The position numbers and the translations under genes were made by a program. Positions 63,301 through 64,000 of a stretch of 64,000 nt of DNA are shown here, piece after piece (within the stretch, counting starts at the first letter, position 1; the number at the start of each line of letters is the position of its first letter). The notes under the pieces are model-generated. The model made no database searches and was not told where the DNA came from. It saw nothing but the letters and a program-made list of their open reading frames with translations. This stretch comes from Parasponia andersonii (Eukaryota; Streptophyta; Magnoliopsida; Rosales; Cannabaceae): the NCBI GenBank assembly GCA_002914805.1, contig JXTB01000329.1, forward strand, positions 310,893-374,892. The letters are read 5' to 3'.

Positions 63301-63891
63301 CAAATAGTTCCAAAGAGAGTATGATAAAAGAAACATAGGTGAGTATGAAATACTATCCTTCATGCCTAAGGCCAAAAGCCACTTGTAATGTCTTAAAGCA
63401 CATATTTATAACATGTCACTGATCCATTTATAGAAGGAATATGAGAAAACATTATACATGCCTGACATTCTGGTTGTCCAATTCTTTCTGGGAACTCGCC
63501 TTTCATCCTTGCAGTCGCAATAGCCTGGCAGTAGACAGAATAATCTGGTTGATTGTTTATGATGCAATGTCAAGTTGAAAAAACAAGCAGAATAACATAA
63601 CTCGAGTATGTAAGTATTAACGTGCATAGTATCTATTTAGAGATCTTGTTGAAAAAGTAGCAATATCTACTAATCCATACATAACTAACTCTTCTAGTTT
63701 AATAGAAGTTGTCAGAACAAGCTAAAATTATACCAACTTCCTGTTTGGGGGATGATTGAAGCGACAAGTCGCCCCAAATCTACAAAGACCTGTTCTGATG
63801 TAGTAAGAACAATCTGGCTCTCCGGGACGCTCAGGATAGGTCCCAGATTCCATTGTTTCGCTTGATCTCAAATTCATTTGCCACAATGCAT
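60363..63891 (-). CDS. ZFN3: CCCH zinc-finger protein, ZFN1/ZFN3 type, 5' end outside window
   Basis: Minus-strand exons 63734-63891, 63462-63524, 62680-62799, 61895-62185, 60969-61295 and 60363-60647 give about 414 residues; the first exon with the start codon lies right of 64000. Five C-X8-C-X5-C-X3-H fingers are complete: [20 protein letters not shown], a second split by an intron after its CQ, then those starting [16 protein letters not shown] and CIFYSRYG. Fingers 1-3 form one cluster and 4-5 another, separated by a Ser/Gln/Pro-rich linker, as in ZFN proteins. Such tandem CCCH fingers bind RNA or single-stranded nucleic acid; Arabidopsis ZFN1 has been described as a nuclease. The end is ...[11 protein letters not shown]. 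One donor is GC (63461). The choice of ZFN3 over ZFN1 rests on linkage to PIN5. Confidence 0.92.
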
Positions 63892-64000
63892 CTGAAATAC
63901 CAATAGTTAAGTAAGTACAAGACACAGACAAAGAAGCCAAGCGAGAAAGAAAACTAAGAAGCTATGTCAGATGGATTCAGTTCCACAACAATCATTATAG

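Noticed and set aside
1..64000. CRISPR arrays, bacterial operons, prophage or plastid insertions
   Set aside because: No regularly spaced repeats of CRISPR type, and all genes have spliceosomal introns or plant nuclear homologues.

Overview
The window is nuclear DNA of a flowering plant, most likely a eudicot. The genes have many short GT-AG introns in AT-rich sequence, the intergenic spaces are several kilobases long and full of A/T tracts and small transposon-like elements, and every recognisable protein belongs to a plant family. I cannot name the species from the sequence alone.

Layout, left to right. 1-4296: the 5' half of a decayed Ty3/gypsy LTR retrotransposon on the minus strand (RT cut by the window edge, then protease, gag and a 590-bp 5' LTR). 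5599-8583 (+): a four-exon GT47 exostosin-type glycosyltransferase. 9343-11234 (-): an eight-exon UTP11 ribosome-biogenesis gene, with two foldback elements carrying 9-bp target duplications upstream (11379-11914 and 12060-12431). 15370-18053 (+): a ten-exon TGD3 chloroplast lipid-import ATPase. 18300-18755: a broken duplicate of the 3' end of CLAVATA2. 20130-22325 (-): intact single-exon CLAVATA2. 26575-29251 (+): two-exon CBSX6. 33982-36511 (+): five-exon short PIN auxin carrier (PIN5 type). 41485-45330 (+): an ABCB (P-glycoprotein) pseudogene with a large internal deletion. 47173-51634 (+): a fifteen-exon DUF707 protein. 56523-57026 (-): a two-exon small secreted protein with twelve cysteines. 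60363-63891 (-): a five-finger CCCH zinc-finger gene (ZFN1/ZFN3 group) whose first exon lies beyond the right edge.

From memory of Arabidopsis gene numbers, CBSX6 (At1g65320), CLV2 (At1g65380) and TGD3 (At1g65410) are close neighbours there, and PIN5 (At5g16530) is next to ZFN3 (At5g16540). The window therefore looks like an ancestral gene order that has since split in Arabidopsis. The genes do not form one pathway: they serve cell-wall synthesis, rRNA processing, plastid lipid import, meristem signalling, auxin transport and RNA binding.

The less ordinary content is: an in-frame 24-bp minisatellite inside the retroelement, four foldback (MITE-like) elements, a tRNA-derived SINE relic in a DUF707 intron, GC-AG introns in two genes, the CLV2 fragment, the collapsed ABCB gene, the 12-Cys secreted protein, and a long-stem hairpin just downstream of it. 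I saw no clear evidence of a wholly new multi-gene system.
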